DNA of 64,000 nt from Thalassobacillus cyri (GCF_900107755.1 NZ_FNQR01000011.1:62001-126000), one strand, 5' to 3'. Shown: positions 45,065 to 55,491, numbered from the stretch's first letter. Translations and numbers: made by a program. The notes: generated from the letters alone by a model not told the origin.

Positions 45065-47141
45065 AACAGTTTTATTTGAAATCGGATTAGAAGAACTTCC
45101 AGCACGATTTATCGATGATGCCCTTGTACAGTTAGAAGATAAAACGAAACAATGGCTGGATGATTTGCGTCTTCCTTACGAAACCATTGCTACAATGGCT
45201 ACACCACGCCGCTTGACCGTTAAAATTGAAGGTCTGGAAGAAAAACAGCCAGATATCGAAGAAGTAGCAAAAGGTCCAGCAAAAAAAATCGCCCTGGACG
45301 AAGAGGGGAATTGGACGAAGGCTGCTATCGGGTTTACAAAAGGGCAAGGTAAAAACGTCGAAGACATTTATTTCAAAGATATCAAGGGAACGGAATATGT
45401 TCATATCAACAAGTTCATTGAAGGGGAAGCGACAAAAAATCTGATTGATCAATTCAAAGATGTCATCCTGTCCCTGAACTTTCCTAAAAACATGCGGTGG
45501 GGAGACAAGCAGCTTCGATATGCCCGCCCGATTCGTTGGCTCGTTGCCCTTTATGGTGACGAAATAATACCGTTTTCCATTGAAGGTTTACGAACAGGCA
45601 ATACTACGTTCGGACATCGCTTTTTAGGAAAGCAGGTTGCCATTGATGATGCAGAGAACTATGAAAAAATTATGAAAGATCAGTATGTCATAGCCGACGT
45701 CATACTTCGTAAAGAAATGATTGAGGCCCAAATTGAAAAGTTAGCTCAAGATAAAGAATGGAAAATCCTTGTGGATGAAGAGTTATTGAACGAGGTTACA
45801 CACCTTGTAGAATATCCGACCGTTTTTTACGGGGCTTACAGTGAGGACTTTCTCGTTGTTCCGGAAGAGGCATTAATCACTTCCATGAAAGAACACCAGC
45901 GTTATTTCCCTGTCCGCTCCCAGGAAGGGGAGCTGCTTCCTTATTTTGTAGCAGTCAGAAACGGGGACGAAAACCATTTGGATAATGTTGCCCGAGGTAA
46001 TGAAAAGGTATTGAATGCTAGGCTGGCCGATGCTCGTTTCTTTTATGACGAGGATCAGAAGACTTCCATCGAGCAGAGTCTGGAAAAGTTATCGCGAATG
46101 GTCTTCCAGGAAGACTTAGGTACAATTGCAGATAAGGTGAAGCGTACAGTGAAACTGGCAGATGCTGTCAGTGATCATTTACAACTGGATAAAGCTTCAA
46201 AGCAGCAAGTAACCCGTACAGCAGAAATATGTAAATTTGATTTGGTCACCCATATGGTGGATGAGTTTCCAGAACTCCAGGGAATCATGGGCGAGAAGTA
46301 TGCCAGGATCTTCGGAGAAGATGATGCTGTCGCCCAGGCTATTAATGAACATTATATGCCACGTCAAGCTAACGGAACCCTGCCTGAAACAGTTGCTGGG
46401 ACAATCGTAAGTATAGCAGATAAGCTGGATACAATTGTTGGTTGTTTTTCTATCGGGATCATTCCATCTGGCTCACAAGATCCCTATGGACTAAGAAGAT
46501 CGGCAATCGGCATTCTTCAGATGCTCGACAAACAAGCGTGGAATATCCGTCTGGAAACTTTAGTAAACACAGCGCTTAGCATGTATGTCAGTCTCGGTTT
46601 GCCGAACCGGTCAGAAGAAGAAGTGGCCGAGGATCTAAGAGAATTCTTCCATATTAGAACAAGTTATCTATTGTGGGAAGAAGGCGTAGCACCTGATATA
46701 GTCGAAGCGGTGTTGGCGAACGGAATTCAGCATGTGCCATTCACAAAGGAAAAAGCAAAGCTGTTGGCATCAAAACGTAATGACGAAAACTTCAAATCAA
46801 CTCACGAAGCCTTAGGTCGTGTCTTGAATTTGGCAAAAAAGACAAATGCAGAAGAAGTAGACAAGAATCTCTTTGAAAATGAAACGGAACAAGTCTTATT
46901 TGATAAGTACCAAAGAATTACTCCAGTTTATGAGGATGCGTTGAGTAAACACGATACTGTCAAGGCCTTGGAAACGTTGGGTACACTTGCAGAGCCAATC
47001 CACGCCTTTTTTGACCATACCATGGTCATGGTGGAGGATGAACGATTGAAAGAAAACCGCTTAGGTTTATTGAACCTGATAGCGAAAGAAGTATATGCCT
47101 TTGCAGATTTGAATGCGGTCCAATGGAAACAGCAGTATTAA
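45057..47141 (+). CDS. glyS: Glycine-tRNA ligase beta subunit
   Basis: tRNA-binding beta chain of glycyl-tRNA synthetase, 694 residues. The N-terminal [20 protein letters not shown], the central [20 protein letters not shown] (about 142-161) and [20 protein letters not shown] (about 411) are family hallmarks. An HD-like region and a C-terminal anticodon-binding domain with [20 protein letters not shown] complete it. It is translated from within the glyQ end, which favours equal subunit supply. Confidence 0.98.
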   Translation: MSKTVLFEIGLEELPARFIDDALVQLEDKTKQWLDDLRLPYETIATMATPRRLTVKIEGLEEKQPDIEEVAKGPAKKIALDEEGNWTKAAIGFTKGQGKNVEDIYFKDIKGTEYVHINKFIEGEATKNLIDQFKDVILSLNFPKNMRWGDKQLRYARPIRWLVALYGDEIIPFSIEGLRTGNTTFGHRFLGKQVAIDDAENYEKIMKDQYVIADVILRKEMIEAQIEKLAQDKEWKILVDEELLNEVTHLVEYPTVFYGAYSEDFLVVPEEALITSMKEHQRYFPVRSQEGELLPYFVAVRNGDENHLDNVARGNEKVLNARLADARFFYDEDQKTSIEQSLEKLSRMVFQEDLGTIADKVKRTVKLADAVSDHLQLDKASKQQVTRTAEICKFDLVTHMVDEFPELQGIMGEKYARIFGEDDAVAQAINEHYMPRQANGTLPETVAGTIVSIADKLDTIVGCFSIGIIPSGSQDPYGLRRSAIGILQMLDKQAWNIRLETLVNTALSMYVSLGLPNRSEEEVAEDLREFFHIRTSYLLWEEGVAPDIVEAVLANGIQHVPFTKEKAKLLASKRNDENFKSTHEALGRVLNLAKKTNAEEVDKNLFENETEQVLFDKYQRITPVYEDALSKHDTVKALETLGTLAEPIHAFFDHTMVMVEDERLKENRLGLLNLIAKEVYAFADLNAVQWKQQY

Positions 47142-47151
47142 GCCTCCTTCT

Positions 47152-47180
47152 TTTACCCGATTATAAAAATGAGCTATAAT
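47152..47180 (+). promoter_or_regulatory. Sigma-A promoter for ccpN
   Basis: TTTACC (47152-47157), a 17-nt spacer and consensus TATAAT (47175-47180) lie 44 nt before ccpN. Confidence 0.7.
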
Positions 47181-47223
47181 AATTAAATAGTATGTCACAG
47201 TTAGTGATCAGGGTGGTGAAAGT

Positions 47224-47853
47224 ATGGAACTTTCCAGCAGACAAGAACAGATTATCGAAATCGTGAAAGAGAATGGACCGATAACAGGTGAAAATATAGC
47301 AGATCAATTGCAATTAACGAGAGCTACACTAAGACCGGATCTCGCTATTTTAACAATGGCCGGATTTTTGGATGCACGTCCAAGAGTAGGTTATTTTTTC
47401 ACAGGAAAAACCGGTTCAGAATTATTGACGGAGAAGCTGAAAAAATTTAAGGTGCAGGAATACCAGTCCATTCCGATTGTTGTAGAAGAAGATGTATCTG
47501 TTTATGATGCTATCTGTACCATGTTCCTTGAGGATGTCGGCACGTTGTTTGTCGTCGATAATAAATCCTTGCTATTAGGAGTTTTATCTCGAAAAGATTT
47601 ATTGCGAGCAAGTATAGGAAACCAGGATTTGAACTCTATTCCTGTCCATATCATCATGACGCGGATGCCGAATATAACGGTGTGCAGAAAAGATGACTTA
47701 TTACTAGACGCTGCACAAAAGCTGATTGATAAGCAGATTGATGGATTGCCGATAGTTAAAGATGTTGACGAAGGATTGGAAGTGACAGGACGAATTACAA
47801 AAACAAATATGACGAAAGCATTAGTTGAACTAGGGCGTGACGAACATTTATAA
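47224..47853 (+). CDS. ccpN: Transcriptional repressor CcpN (YqzB), HTH plus CBS domains
   Basis: Repressor of gluconeogenic genes (gapB, pckA and the small RNA SR1 in B. subtilis), 209 residues. An N-terminal helix-turn-helix has ELSSRQEQIIEIVKENGPIT and LQLTRATLRPDLAILTMAGF. Two CBS domains follow, with VSVYDAICTMFLEDVGTLFV and DDLLLDAAQKLIDKQIDGLP, expected to sense ATP/ADP. It is directly upstream of ppsR, as in B. subtilis, where the pair adjusts carbon flow at pyruvate/PEP. Confidence 0.94.
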   Translation: MELSSRQEQIIEIVKENGPITGENIADQLQLTRATLRPDLAILTMAGFLDARPRVGYFFTGKTGSELLTEKLKKFKVQEYQSIPIVVEEDVSVYDAICTMFLEDVGTLFVVDNKSLLLGVLSRKDLLRASIGNQDLNSIPVHIIMTRMPNITVCRKDDLLLDAAQKLIDKQIDGLPIVKDVDEGLEVTGRITKTNMTKALVELGRDEHL

Positions 47854-47885
47854 GCATTCCGCTCTGACTAATAGGAGGGATTGGG

Positions 47886-48692
47886 ATGGAGAAGCCATTG
47901 ATATTTGTAATTTCTGATTCTGTGGGTGAAACAGCAGAATTGGTTGTAAAAGCAGCACTAAGTCAGTTTGATGACGGTCCTTATGAAATTCAGCGGATTC
48001 CTTATGTTGAAGATGAAGGAACAATAAATGAAGCGGTACTGCAAGCAAAAGGAAAGAATGCGATGATAGGTTTTACGCTGGTGATTCCTGAACTAAGAGA
48101 GCACCTTTTGAAAAAAGCTAAAGAATACGAATTAGAATGTATCGATATCATGGGGCCGATGATGGACAGCATGCAACGTTTCTTCAAAACAAAACCACGG
48201 ATGGAGCCCGGACTGGTTCATAAGCTTGACGAGGATTATTTCAAAAGAGTGGAAGCAATCGAATTTGCTGTTCGGTATGATGATGGCAGAGATCCAAGAG
48301 GCATTTCCCGTGCGGACATCGTTCTCATTGGAGTATCACGCACATCGAAAACTCCATTGTCACAGTATCTGGCTCATAAAAGGCTGAAGGTGGCGAATGT
48401 GCCGATTGTTCCGGAAGTCGAGCCTCCTGAAGAGTTGTTTCACGTAGACAAGAAAAAGTGTATCGGATTGAAGATCAGTCCTGAAAAACTGAACGACATC
48501 CGCAAGGAACGCTTGAAAGCTTTAGGGTTAGGAGACCAGGCGAGTTATGCCAATATGGAAAGAATCAAACAAGAGCTGAATCATTTTAATGAAGTTGTAG
48601 ATCGTATCGGCTGTGATGTGATTGATGTTTCCCATAAAGCCGTAGAAGAAACTGCAAATGTCATTATGAACAAATTAAGGAATGAACGGTAA
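47886..48692 (+). CDS. Pyruvate, phosphate dikinase regulatory protein (PPDK/PEPS regulator, YqfL)
   Basis: DUF299-family bifunctional kinase/pyrophosphorylase that controls PEP-pyruvate enzymes by phosphorylation and dephosphorylation, 268 residues. The N-terminus has [20 protein letters not shown]. The P-loop-like [20 protein letters not shown] (about 144-163) and the C-terminal [20 protein letters not shown] are diagnostic. In B. subtilis YqfL acts together with CcpN. Whether the target here is PPDK or PEP synthase is not decided by the sequence. Confidence 0.94.
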   Translation: MEKPLIFVISDSVGETAELVVKAALSQFDDGPYEIQRIPYVEDEGTINEAVLQAKGKNAMIGFTLVIPELREHLLKKAKEYELECIDIMGPMMDSMQRFFKTKPRMEPGLVHKLDEDYFKRVEAIEFAVRYDDGRDPRGISRADIVLIGVSRTSKTPLSQYLAHKRLKVANVPIVPEVEPPEELFHVDKKKCIGLKISPEKLNDIRKERLKALGLGDQASYANMERIKQELNHFNEVVDRIGCDVIDVSHKAVEETANVIMNKLRNER

Positions 48693-48713
48693 TCGTGGTA
48701 ATAACCAAAGAAT

Positions 48714-48743
48714 AATCGCGCCAAGTATGTAGAGGGCGCGATT
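48714..48743 (+). terminator. Terminator of ccpN-yqfL
   Basis: A perfect 9-bp stem (AATCGCGCC with GGCGCGATT), 12-nt loop, followed by TTTCC after TT in the stem end. The A-rich 48744-48906 that follows contains a TATAAT (near 48812) that may serve yqxD-dnaG-rpoD. Confidence 0.85.
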
Positions 48744-48906
48744 TTTCCGTGAAAAGATAAAAAAAGTAAAAAAAACGAAAAAAAACTATAGCAATTACCA
48801 AAAGTATGTATTATAATATGTTTTTGTGTAAAAATGTATGGTAGCTAAACTATCGTTATTATAGAAACAATTCTGAAAAATAAAACATTGATGAAATGGG
48901 AGGATT

Positions 48907-49398
48907 TTGCGAGCCACTGTAGAATCTATGATAATGTTGCAAAATAGACCTGCTTTATATGTTGATGCTGATAGCTGTCCTGTCAAAGAGGAGATAGATC
49001 GAGTTTGCCTAAAACACGCTATCGTTCCTCAATATGTTGCTACTATAAACCATTATAGTCCTAATTCGGAATACGGTGACTGGAAGATCATCGACGACGC
49101 CGATCAGGCTGTTGATCTTTTTATCCTTAACAGGGTGAAAAGAGGGGATATAGTGATAACTCAAGATTTGTCATTTGCTGTGTTGTTGACCTCAAGAGGT
49201 GTTTATGCAATAACCCCGCGAGGTAAACTGATTGAAGAGGCGGATGCAGATGAAATCATGTTACGGAAACATTTAAGACAGAAGACTCAAAAGAGGGGTA
49301 ATCGTATTAAAGGACCACCACCTCTACTTGAGCAGGACCGCCTGAACTTTCAGGATAAGCTGGATGATTTTTTGTCGAAACATGAAGGTATTCTTTAA
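48907..49398 (+). CDS. yqxD: YaiI/YqxD family protein (DUF188, PIN-like)
   Basis: Protein of about 163 residues in the UPF0178 family. The acidic motif ALYVDADSCPVKEEIDRVCL (about 16-35), the central GDIVITQDLSFAVLLTSRGV and the conserved TPRGKLIEEADADEIM are typical. A nuclease-like PIN fold is suspected for the family but its function is unknown. The start is uncertain: TTG 48907 lies only about 3 nt after GGGAGG, and an internal ATG at 48928 would begin MIMLQNRPALYVDAD. It sits before dnaG as in B. subtilis. Confidence 0.88.
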   Translation: MRATVESMIMLQNRPALYVDADSCPVKEEIDRVCLKHAIVPQYVATINHYSPNSEYGDWKIIDDADQAVDLFILNRVKRGDIVITQDLSFAVLLTSRGVYAITPRGKLIEEADADEIMLRKHLRQKTQKRGNRIKGPPPLLEQDRLNFQDKLDDFLSKHEGIL

Positions 49399-49433
49399 TG
49401 AATATCGAATAATTCATAAATACGGTGATAGTG

Positions 49434-51257
49434 ATGGCTGGACATATTCCAGAAGAAACCATAGATGAAATACGAAAATCCAATGATATCGTTGATGTCG
49501 TTGGTGAATATGTACAACTGAAGAAGCAGGGAAGGAATTATTTTGGGCTATGTCCCTTTCATGGGGAAAACACCCCATCTTTTTCTGTTTCTCCAGATAA
49601 ACAAATTTTCCACTGTTTCGGATGTGGGAAAGGCGGCAATGCTATCACATTCTTGATGGAGCTTGAAGGTTATGAATTTCTACAAGCTGTCAAACACCTC
49701 GCTGATAAGGTTGGTTATCAACTTCCTGACGAGGTGACAATTAATCAAGAAGTGGCTTCACCCAGAAACGAGGAAGCTCAAAAAATTCTCGAAGCGCATC
49801 AATGGTTGAGTAAACTTTACCATCACCTGTTGAAACATACGAAAGAAGGTAAAGAAGGACTTGAGTACCTGCTGAACAGAGGATTTACAGAGGAGATGAT
49901 TGATCATTTCCATTTGGGTTATGCGCCGAATTCAAAAGACTTTGTCGTTCGTTTTCTTGAAAAAAAAGGGTATCATCCTCAATTAATGGTGAAAGCTGGT
50001 TTATTAAGTTCGAATGAATCAGGTGACTACAGTGATCGTTTCAGAGGTCGTGTTATTTTTCCAATACGCAATCATTTAGGAAAGACAGTTGCTTTTGGCG
50101 GTCGAGCTATTCACGACCAGGAACCTAAGTATCTTAACAGCCCTGAAACAGAGCTTTTTCATAAAGGAAGACTGCTATACAACTTTGACTTGGCAAGAAG
50201 CGCTATCCGCAAACAAGGGGCCATCATACTGTTTGAAGGGTACGTAGACGTTATCTCTGCTTTTCAGGCAGGTGTTCATAATGGGGTGGGTACGTTAGGT
50301 ACTTCCATTACTGAACATCAGGCAAACTTGATTCGAAGATATGTGGAACAAGCTATCATTTGTTACGATGGTGATCGGCCGGGGATAGAGGCATCTCTGA
50401 AAGCTGCCCGATTACTAAGAAAAGCCGGCTGTACCGTTAAACTTGCCCGTCTTCCGGATGGAATGGATCCGGATGATTATATAAAAGTTAACGGGGCTGA
50501 AAAATTCCAAAGAGAAGTTCTTGGAGCAAGCGATACCTATTTAGCCTTTATCATGAGACATCTCAGGAAAGAATATAATCTTAATTTAGAAGGGGATCGC
50601 ATTGCTTATGTAGAAAGAGTAGTTAAGGAAGTTGCCACGCTTGATCATGCAATTGAGAGGGAACACTACCTGAAGGAACTTGCCAATGAGTTTGAATTGT
50701 CCTTAGATACGCTTAAACAGGAAGTATCAGAGCACCGCAGAAGAAGCGGAATCCCTGCTAAAGAGGCACAAAGAACAAGACAATCCAATGTCCGTTCTGA
50801 ACGCATCATGGAAAACAGACTGTTGCCTGCTTTCCATAATGCAGAAAGGGCACTGATTGCATATATGTTAAAAAACCCCCAGGTCGCTGATAAAGTACAG
50901 GCTGAATTAGGGGGTGGGTTCAATATCAGTGAACATCAGGTTATTGTCACCTATCTTTATGCATATTTTGAAGAAGGCAATGAACCGGATGTTAGTCATT
51001 TTGTTGAAAGATTATCTGAACCCGATTTAAAAAATTTAGTGATTAAGCTTGCGATGATGCCTGTTCATAGTGAAATTTCCGAACGGGAAATCAATGATTA
51101 CATTCGTTTGATACGCGCGGAACAAAGTGACAAAATGGATATCAAATCATTGGAAGAAGAACAAAAACAGGCAGAGCAGCAAAATGATCCGATCAAGGCA
51201 GCTGAAATTGCCATGAAAATAATACAGATGAGAAGACAGCTGAGAAGTTCGCAGTAA
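49434..51257 (+). CDS. dnaG: DNA primase
   Basis: Synthesises RNA primers at the replication fork, 607 residues. The N-terminal CHC2 zinc finger reads CPFHGENTPSFSVSPDKQIF followed by HCFGCG (about 40-64). The catalytic TOPRIM core has ILFEGYVDVISAFQAG (about 264) and the acidic CYDGDRPG (about 308). The C-terminal DnaB-binding domain follows residue 450. ATG 49434 is preferred over the GTG at 49425. It heads the dnaG-rpoD pair of the classical macromolecular synthesis operon. Confidence 0.98.
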   Translation: MAGHIPEETIDEIRKSNDIVDVVGEYVQLKKQGRNYFGLCPFHGENTPSFSVSPDKQIFHCFGCGKGGNAITFLMELEGYEFLQAVKHLADKVGYQLPDEVTINQEVASPRNEEAQKILEAHQWLSKLYHHLLKHTKEGKEGLEYLLNRGFTEEMIDHFHLGYAPNSKDFVVRFLEKKGYHPQLMVKAGLLSSNESGDYSDRFRGRVIFPIRNHLGKTVAFGGRAIHDQEPKYLNSPETELFHKGRLLYNFDLARSAIRKQGAIILFEGYVDVISAFQAGVHNGVGTLGTSITEHQANLIRRYVEQAIICYDGDRPGIEASLKAARLLRKAGCTVKLARLPDGMDPDDYIKVNGAEKFQREVLGASDTYLAFIMRHLRKEYNLNLEGDRIAYVERVVKEVATLDHAIEREHYLKELANEFELSLDTLKQEVSEHRRRSGIPAKEAQRTRQSNVRSERIMENRLLPAFHNAERALIAYMLKNPQVADKVQAELGGGFNISEHQVIVTYLYAYFEEGNEPDVSHFVERLSEPDLKNLVIKLAMMPVHSEISEREINDYIRLIRAEQSDKMDIKSLEEEQKQAEQQNDPIKAAEIAMKIIQMRRQLRSSQ

Positions 51258-51290
51258 AAGATTTGTGATTTGTTGGAAGGAGGGGGACTT

Positions 51291-52409
51291 ATGGCAGATA
51301 AGCCATTACGTTCTAAAGAAGCTGAAAGTGAACTTACGCTGGACCAGGCAAAAGAACAATTGCTCGAAATTGGGAAAAAGCGTGGAGTTTTAGCATACGA
51401 AGAAGTTGCAGAACGTCTATCCAGTTTTGAACTGGAGTCTGAACAAATGGACGAATTTTATGAGTACCTGAATGAACAGGGTGTTGAAGTGATCGGGAAC
51501 TCCGAAGAGGATCCGAACATGCAGCAGTTAAACAAAGAAGAAGAATTCGACCTGAACGATTTAAGCGTACCTCCTGGTGTCAAAATCAATGACCCGGTTC
51601 GTATGTATTTGAAAGAAATTGGGCGAGTAAATCTTTTGGCAGCAAAAGATGAAATTGATCTTGCGCAACGTATTGAAGAAGGCGACGAAGAGGCTAAACG
51701 TGAACTGGCAGAAGCTAACTTACGTCTAGTGGTAAGTATCGCTAAACGTTATGTCGGCAGAGGTATGTTGTTCCTCGACTTGATTCAGGAAGGTAATATG
51801 GGTCTAATCAAAGCCGTTGAAAAATTTGATTACCGTAAAGGGTACAAATTCAGCACCTATGCGACATGGTGGATCAGACAGGCGATCACACGAGCGATTG
51901 CTGACCAGGCTCGTACGATTCGTATTCCCGTACACATGGTCGAAACAATCAATAAATTGATACGCGTACAGCGTCAGCTGCTGCAAGACTTTGGGCGTGA
52001 ACCTACTCCGGAAGAAATCGGAGAAGAAATGGAGCTCTCCCCTGACAAAGTAAGAGAGATATTGAAAATAGCGCAGGAGCCAGTCTCATTAGAAACACCA
52101 ATTGGGGAAGAGGATGATTCCCATCTTGGCGATTTCATTGAAGATCAGGAAGCAACCTCTCCTTCTGATCATGCAGCTTATGAGCTATTGAAAGAACAAT
52201 TAGAAGATGTACTCGATACGTTGACAGATCGGGAAGAAAACGTTCTTCGCCTCCGGTTCGGTTTAGATGACGGACGTACACGTACCCTCGAAGAGGTAGG
52301 GAAAGTGTTTGGCGTCACCCGCGAACGTATTCGTCAGATTGAAGCTAAAGCTTTAAGAAAACTGCGTCACCCTAGTAGAAGTAAACGATTGAAAGATTTC
52401 TTAGAATAG
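51291..52409 (+). CDS. rpoD: RNA polymerase sigma factor RpoD (SigA)
   Basis: Principal vegetative sigma factor, 372 residues. A short region 1.1 is followed by region 1.2 ([20 protein letters not shown]), region 2 with [20 protein letters not shown] and the -10-recognition [16 protein letters not shown]. Region 4.2, which binds the -35, is [20 protein letters not shown]. The ATG at 51291 follows GGAAGGAGGGGG. It is 33 nt after dnaG. The protein has no rpsU-dnaG-rpoD linkage here, since rpsU lies 17 kb away as in other Bacilli. Confidence 0.98.
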   Translation: MADKPLRSKEAESELTLDQAKEQLLEIGKKRGVLAYEEVAERLSSFELESEQMDEFYEYLNEQGVEVIGNSEEDPNMQQLNKEEEFDLNDLSVPPGVKINDPVRMYLKEIGRVNLLAAKDEIDLAQRIEEGDEEAKRELAEANLRLVVSIAKRYVGRGMLFLDLIQEGNMGLIKAVEKFDYRKGYKFSTYATWWIRQAITRAIADQARTIRIPVHMVETINKLIRVQRQLLQDFGREPTPEEIGEEMELSPDKVREILKIAQEPVSLETPIGEEDDSHLGDFIEDQEATSPSDHAAYELLKEQLEDVLDTLTDREENVLRLRFGLDDGRTRTLEEVGKVFGVTRERIRQIEAKALRKLRHPSRSKRLKDFLE

Positions 52410-52423
52410 AATGTGACTCTTAT

Positions 52424-52453
52424 GACCAGGAGCTAACCATTTTGTTCCTGGTC
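52424..52453 (+). terminator. Terminator of dnaG-rpoD
   Basis: A perfect 8-bp stem (GACCAGGA with TCCTGGTC) with a 14-nt loop is followed by TATTTTAC. Confidence 0.8.
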
Positions 52454-52485
52454 TATTTTACTGTTAATGGTACGCTGGGGTGGTT

Positions 52486-53022
52486 ATGATAAACAAAAAT
52501 CGCACAGAAATCATCATTCAAGAAATCCAGTATTGGAAAATTAATCGCTTGCTGCCTGAATCTTATTGTGATTATTTGCTTGCTCTTTATACGAAAGGCA
52601 ATGGAGTTAAAAATCCTATATCTTTTTGGGAACGGATGATTTTTTATTTAAGATTGGCAGTAATAACTTTGTTGTTTCCAATCTCATTTCTTGTCATTTA
52701 TTTTACTGAAACGGCTTTCATAATGCAAACAGTCATTTTGTCGATATTTGTAATTGGCACTGGTTTAAGCGCAGTATTCCTACATAATAAACAGTCGATT
52801 GATTTTTACATTACTTCAATAGTTCATTTGTTATTGTTATTACTATGGAATCTTCATTTGTTATCCCTCTGGCAGACTGCAGTTTGGGCAGTGGTTTCCG
52901 TTGTAGTTATTCACTGTTTTTTCTGGTATTGGCTGGGGAAGCGATGGGAGTTCCGTTTATTGAAATTTACAGGCTTTCTAGGCTCAGTTTTTGCCCTTTT
53001 AATCATGTTTTTAAACTTTTAG
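52486..53022 (+). CDS. Uncharacterised integral membrane protein
   Basis: Protein of about 178 residues that I do not recognise. The N-terminal 40 residues are polar and contain YWKINRLLPESYCDYLLALY, a motif that resembles the cytoplasmic head of several Bacillaceae membrane proteins. Five hydrophobic helices follow (about 48-65, 69-90, 99-118, 122-143 and 155-175). ATG 52486 follows GGGGTGG closely. It lies alone between rpoD and cccA, a place without such a gene in B. subtilis. Function is unknown. Confidence 0.75.
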   Translation: MINKNRTEIIIQEIQYWKINRLLPESYCDYLLALYTKGNGVKNPISFWERMIFYLRLAVITLLFPISFLVIYFTETAFIMQTVILSIFVIGTGLSAVFLHNKQSIDFYITSIVHLLLLLLWNLHLLSLWQTAVWAVVSVVVIHCFFWYWLGKRWEFRLLKFTGFLGSVFALLIMFLNF

Positions 53023-53123
53023 TTGGATAGCTCTTTCCTAAAGAAGATTTTTCAAGTAAAATAAATATAGTTTGTATTTTAGAGAAAGATATATATGGGA
53101 CTACATAAGGAGGAAATGAACAC

Positions 53124-53489
53124 ATGAAAAGAAATCCAGTTATCCCATTCGCAATTATTGCTGTTATAGGGATCTTAACAATGTTCATCATTTCTTGGGT
53201 CGGGGTCGGCCAAAATGAAGCAATTAAGAATGAAGGGGAAAATGGAGGGGAAAAGCAGGAAGAGGCAAGCGCTAAACCTGAAGATATTTTCCAAAACAAC
53301 TGTGCCAGCTGTCATGGGGCTGATCTATCTGGTGGAAATGGTCCATCATTGAAAACGGTAGGCAGCAAGTATTCTAAAGAAGAGATAGAAGAAATTATCA
53401 AAAATGGTAAAGGACAAGCTATGCCGGCAGGTCTTATCCCAGCTGAGGAAGCTTCGGTTGTGGCGGAATGGCTGGCAGAAAAGAAATAA
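53124..53489 (+). CDS. cccA: Cytochrome c-550 (membrane-anchored, CccA)
   Basis: Small c-type cytochrome of 121 residues, attached to the outside of the membrane. An uncleaved-signal helix ([20 protein letters not shown], about 5-24) and a Glu/Lys-rich linker lead to the heme domain with CASCH (about 57-61). The likely axial methionine is in GQAMPAGL. The C-terminal helix [14 protein letters not shown] closes the fold. Placement after rpoD agrees with B. subtilis cccA. Multiple acidic residues suit life in saline medium. Confidence 0.95.
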   Translation: MKRNPVIPFAIIAVIGILTMFIISWVGVGQNEAIKNEGENGGEKQEEASAKPEDIFQNNCASCHGADLSGGNGPSLKTVGSKYSKEEIEEIIKNGKGQAMPAGLIPAEEASVVAEWLAEKK

Positions 53490-53494
53490 CGCAT

Positions 53495-53536
53495 AAAAAG
53501 AAAGCTTTCTGGAAAATTCAGAAGGCTTTTCTTTTT
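53495..53536 (+). terminator. Terminator of cccA
   Basis: AAAAAGAAAGCTTTCTG pairs with CAGAAGGCTTTTCTTTTT with small mismatches, and the stem runs into a T-tract. Confidence 0.8.
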
Positions 53537-53560
53537 GTACTTTATGATAAAAAAATAAGA

Positions 53561-53603
53561 AACACTAAGGCTTTCACATAAGTATTTGGCGACAAGCCAA
53601 TTA
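53561..53603. repeat. Dispersed hairpin repeat, copy 2 (upstream of trmK)
   Basis: CACTAAGGCTTTCACATAAG followed by TATTTGGCGACAAGCC matches the copy at 32513-32556. GGCTT and AAGCC form the outer stem. Differences between copies fall mostly in the loop or keep pairing possible (G-C here against G-U in copy 1). Confidence 0.7.
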
Positions 53604-53644
53604 TTCCAAAAAAATGTTTAATTTGAGAGAAAAGAGGAAGTCAA

Positions 53645-54349
53645 ATGAATGAAAAGTTATTATCCAGACGTCTGCAGATGGTAGCCTCCTATCTCCCTCG
53701 TGGAGCGAAATTTGCAGATATCGGGTCAGATCATGCTTACCTTCCTTGTTATGTTTGCCTTCAGGATCCAACCGCGACGGCAATCGCAGGAGAACTGAAT
53801 GAAGGTCCATTTCAAAGTGCTAGAAAAGAAGTGGAAAGCAATGATTTATCTGCTCGGATTGCAGTCCGAAAAGGAGATGGTCTCTCAGTACTCTCTAAGG
53901 ATGAAGTGGACCAGATAGTCATAGCAGGAATGGGGGGCACTTTGATTACGAATATCCTGGAGGAAGGAAAAGATAAACTGGGTCGTACTTCACGAATTAT
54001 CGTCCAGCCGAATGTCGATGCAAAGTCCTTACGGAAATGGTTTGTTAAGTACAATTATCAAATAACAGCTGAAGAAATTATTGAAGAAGCAGGCCATATT
54101 TATGAAGTCATTGTAGCTGAAAAAAATGACACCGGAAACGAACTGCATTATTCAGAAAGAGAAACCTTATTCGGTCCATACTTAATGAAAGAGAAATCGC
54201 CCGTATTTAAGAAGAAATGGATCGAGGAAAAAGCAAAAAGAGATTATGTAAAAAGAGAAATTCAAAAGGCAGCCAATCCTGATAACGATAAAATCGCTGC
54301 ACTCGAATTAGAAATTCTATGGATCGAGGAGGTATTGAAAGATGACTGA
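53645..54349 (+). CDS. trmK: tRNA (adenine(22)-N1)-methyltransferase TrmK
   Basis: Methylates A22 of the D-loop of tRNA, 234 residues. The Rossmann SAM motif is FADIGSDHAYLPCYVCLQDP (about 22-41), followed by AIAGELNEGPFQSARKEV and the catalytic GMGGTLITNIL (about 96). The C-terminal coiled-coil segment after residue 190 is typical of TrmK. The gene overlaps yqfO by 8 nt, the conserved trmK-yqfO pair. Confidence 0.95.
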   Translation: MNEKLLSRRLQMVASYLPRGAKFADIGSDHAYLPCYVCLQDPTATAIAGELNEGPFQSARKEVESNDLSARIAVRKGDGLSVLSKDEVDQIVIAGMGGTLITNILEEGKDKLGRTSRIIVQPNVDAKSLRKWFVKYNYQITAEEIIEEAGHIYEVIVAEKNDTGNELHYSERETLFGPYLMKEKSPVFKKKWIEEKAKRDYVKREIQKAANPDNDKIAALELEILWIEEVLKDD

Positions 54350-55463
54350 GACAATAACTGGAAATGAAGTTATTCGGGTTTTTGAACAGATGTCACCAAA
54401 GCATTTAGCGTTCGATTGGGATAAGGTCGGTTTACAAGTAGGGACGTTGAATAAGCCGGTAAAAAATATCATGATTACATTAGATGTATTGGAAAATGTA
54501 GTGGATGAGGCTGTGGAGAAACAAGTAGACTTGATCATTTCTCACCACCCTGTCATTTTTAAGCCGTTGAACCAGATAAATCCAGACACACCTAAAGGTC
54601 GTGTGATCCAAAAGCTGATCAAGCATGAAATTACCGTTTATGCGGCACATACTAACCTGGATATAGCAGAGGGTGGTGTCAACGATGCGTTAGCACAGGC
54701 CTTGGGGTTGTCAAAAACTAAACCGCTGCTAGAAACGGGGAAGGATAAGTTAGTCAAACTCATTGTATTCGTGCCTGAAGACCATGCTGAGCAAGTGAGA
54801 CAGGCGATGCATGACGCAGGAGCCGGGCATATAGGTGATTACAGCAATGTTTCGTTCAGTATGCCAGGAAAAGGAAGGTTTATGCCGACAGAAGACGCAG
54901 ACCCCTTCTTAGGTAAAATTGGAGAGATGGAAATCGTTGATGAACAGAGAGTCGAGTTTCTATTGCCGCACTCCAAATTATCAAATGTGTTAAAAGCCAT
55001 GCAGGAAGCTCATCCTTATGAAGAAGTAGCTTATGATGTCTATACATTGCAAAATGAAAGCGAGTCCTATGGGATCGGCAGGATTGGTACATTGAATGAG
55101 GGAATGAGGTTAAGGAGTTTTTGTGAGCATATTAAGAAAAGCTTGGACGTTCCAAGTCTTCGTGTAATTGGGGACTTAGAAGAGTCGGTAAAAACGGTTG
55201 CTATTTTAGGGGGAAGCGGAGAAAAGTATATATATGAAGCTAAGCGTCAAGGTGCAGATGTATATCTGACTGGAGATATGACCTTTCATCCTGCTCAAGA
55301 AGCCGAGGAAATCGGATTAAAAGTAGTAGATCCCGGCCACCATGTAGAAAAAGTAATGAAAAAAGCTGTAAAAACTTATTTAGATGAAAAGCTCAATCAA
55401 AAAGAAGACAAGTTGAACGTATATATTTCTGAAGCGAATACAGAACCATTCAAATTTATATAA
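54342..55463 (+). CDS. yqfO: Nif3-like dinuclear metal center protein YqfO
   Basis: NIF3/DUF34 family protein of 373 residues. Metal ligands are visible in IISHHPVIF (about 64-72), AAHTNLDIAEGGVND (about 101) and the late DVYLTGDMTFHPAQEAEE and DPGHHVEK. A YqfO insertion domain with the CutA-like segment VKLIVFVPEDHAEQVRQAMH (about 140-159) lies in the middle, as in Bacillus homologues. It is coupled to trmK. Biochemical function is not established. Confidence 0.94.
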   Translation: MTETITGNEVIRVFEQMSPKHLAFDWDKVGLQVGTLNKPVKNIMITLDVLENVVDEAVEKQVDLIISHHPVIFKPLNQINPDTPKGRVIQKLIKHEITVYAAHTNLDIAEGGVNDALAQALGLSKTKPLLETGKDKLVKLIVFVPEDHAEQVRQAMHDAGAGHIGDYSNVSFSMPGKGRFMPTEDADPFLGKIGEMEIVDEQRVEFLLPHSKLSNVLKAMQEAHPYEEVAYDVYTLQNESESYGIGRIGTLNEGMRLRSFCEHIKKSLDVPSLRVIGDLEESVKTVAILGGSGEKYIYEAKRQGADVYLTGDMTFHPAQEAEEIGLKVVDPGHHVEKVMKKAVKTYLDEKLNQKEDKLNVYISEANTEPFKFI

Positions 55464-55467
55464 AGAA

Positions 55468-55491
55468 AAGGCTGCCCTTAATGGCAGCCTT
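55468..55491. terminator. Bidirectional terminator between yqfO and ispH
   Basis: A perfect 9-bp stem (AAGGCTGCC with GGCAGCCTT), 6-nt loop, T-tracts on both strands. Confidence 0.92.
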
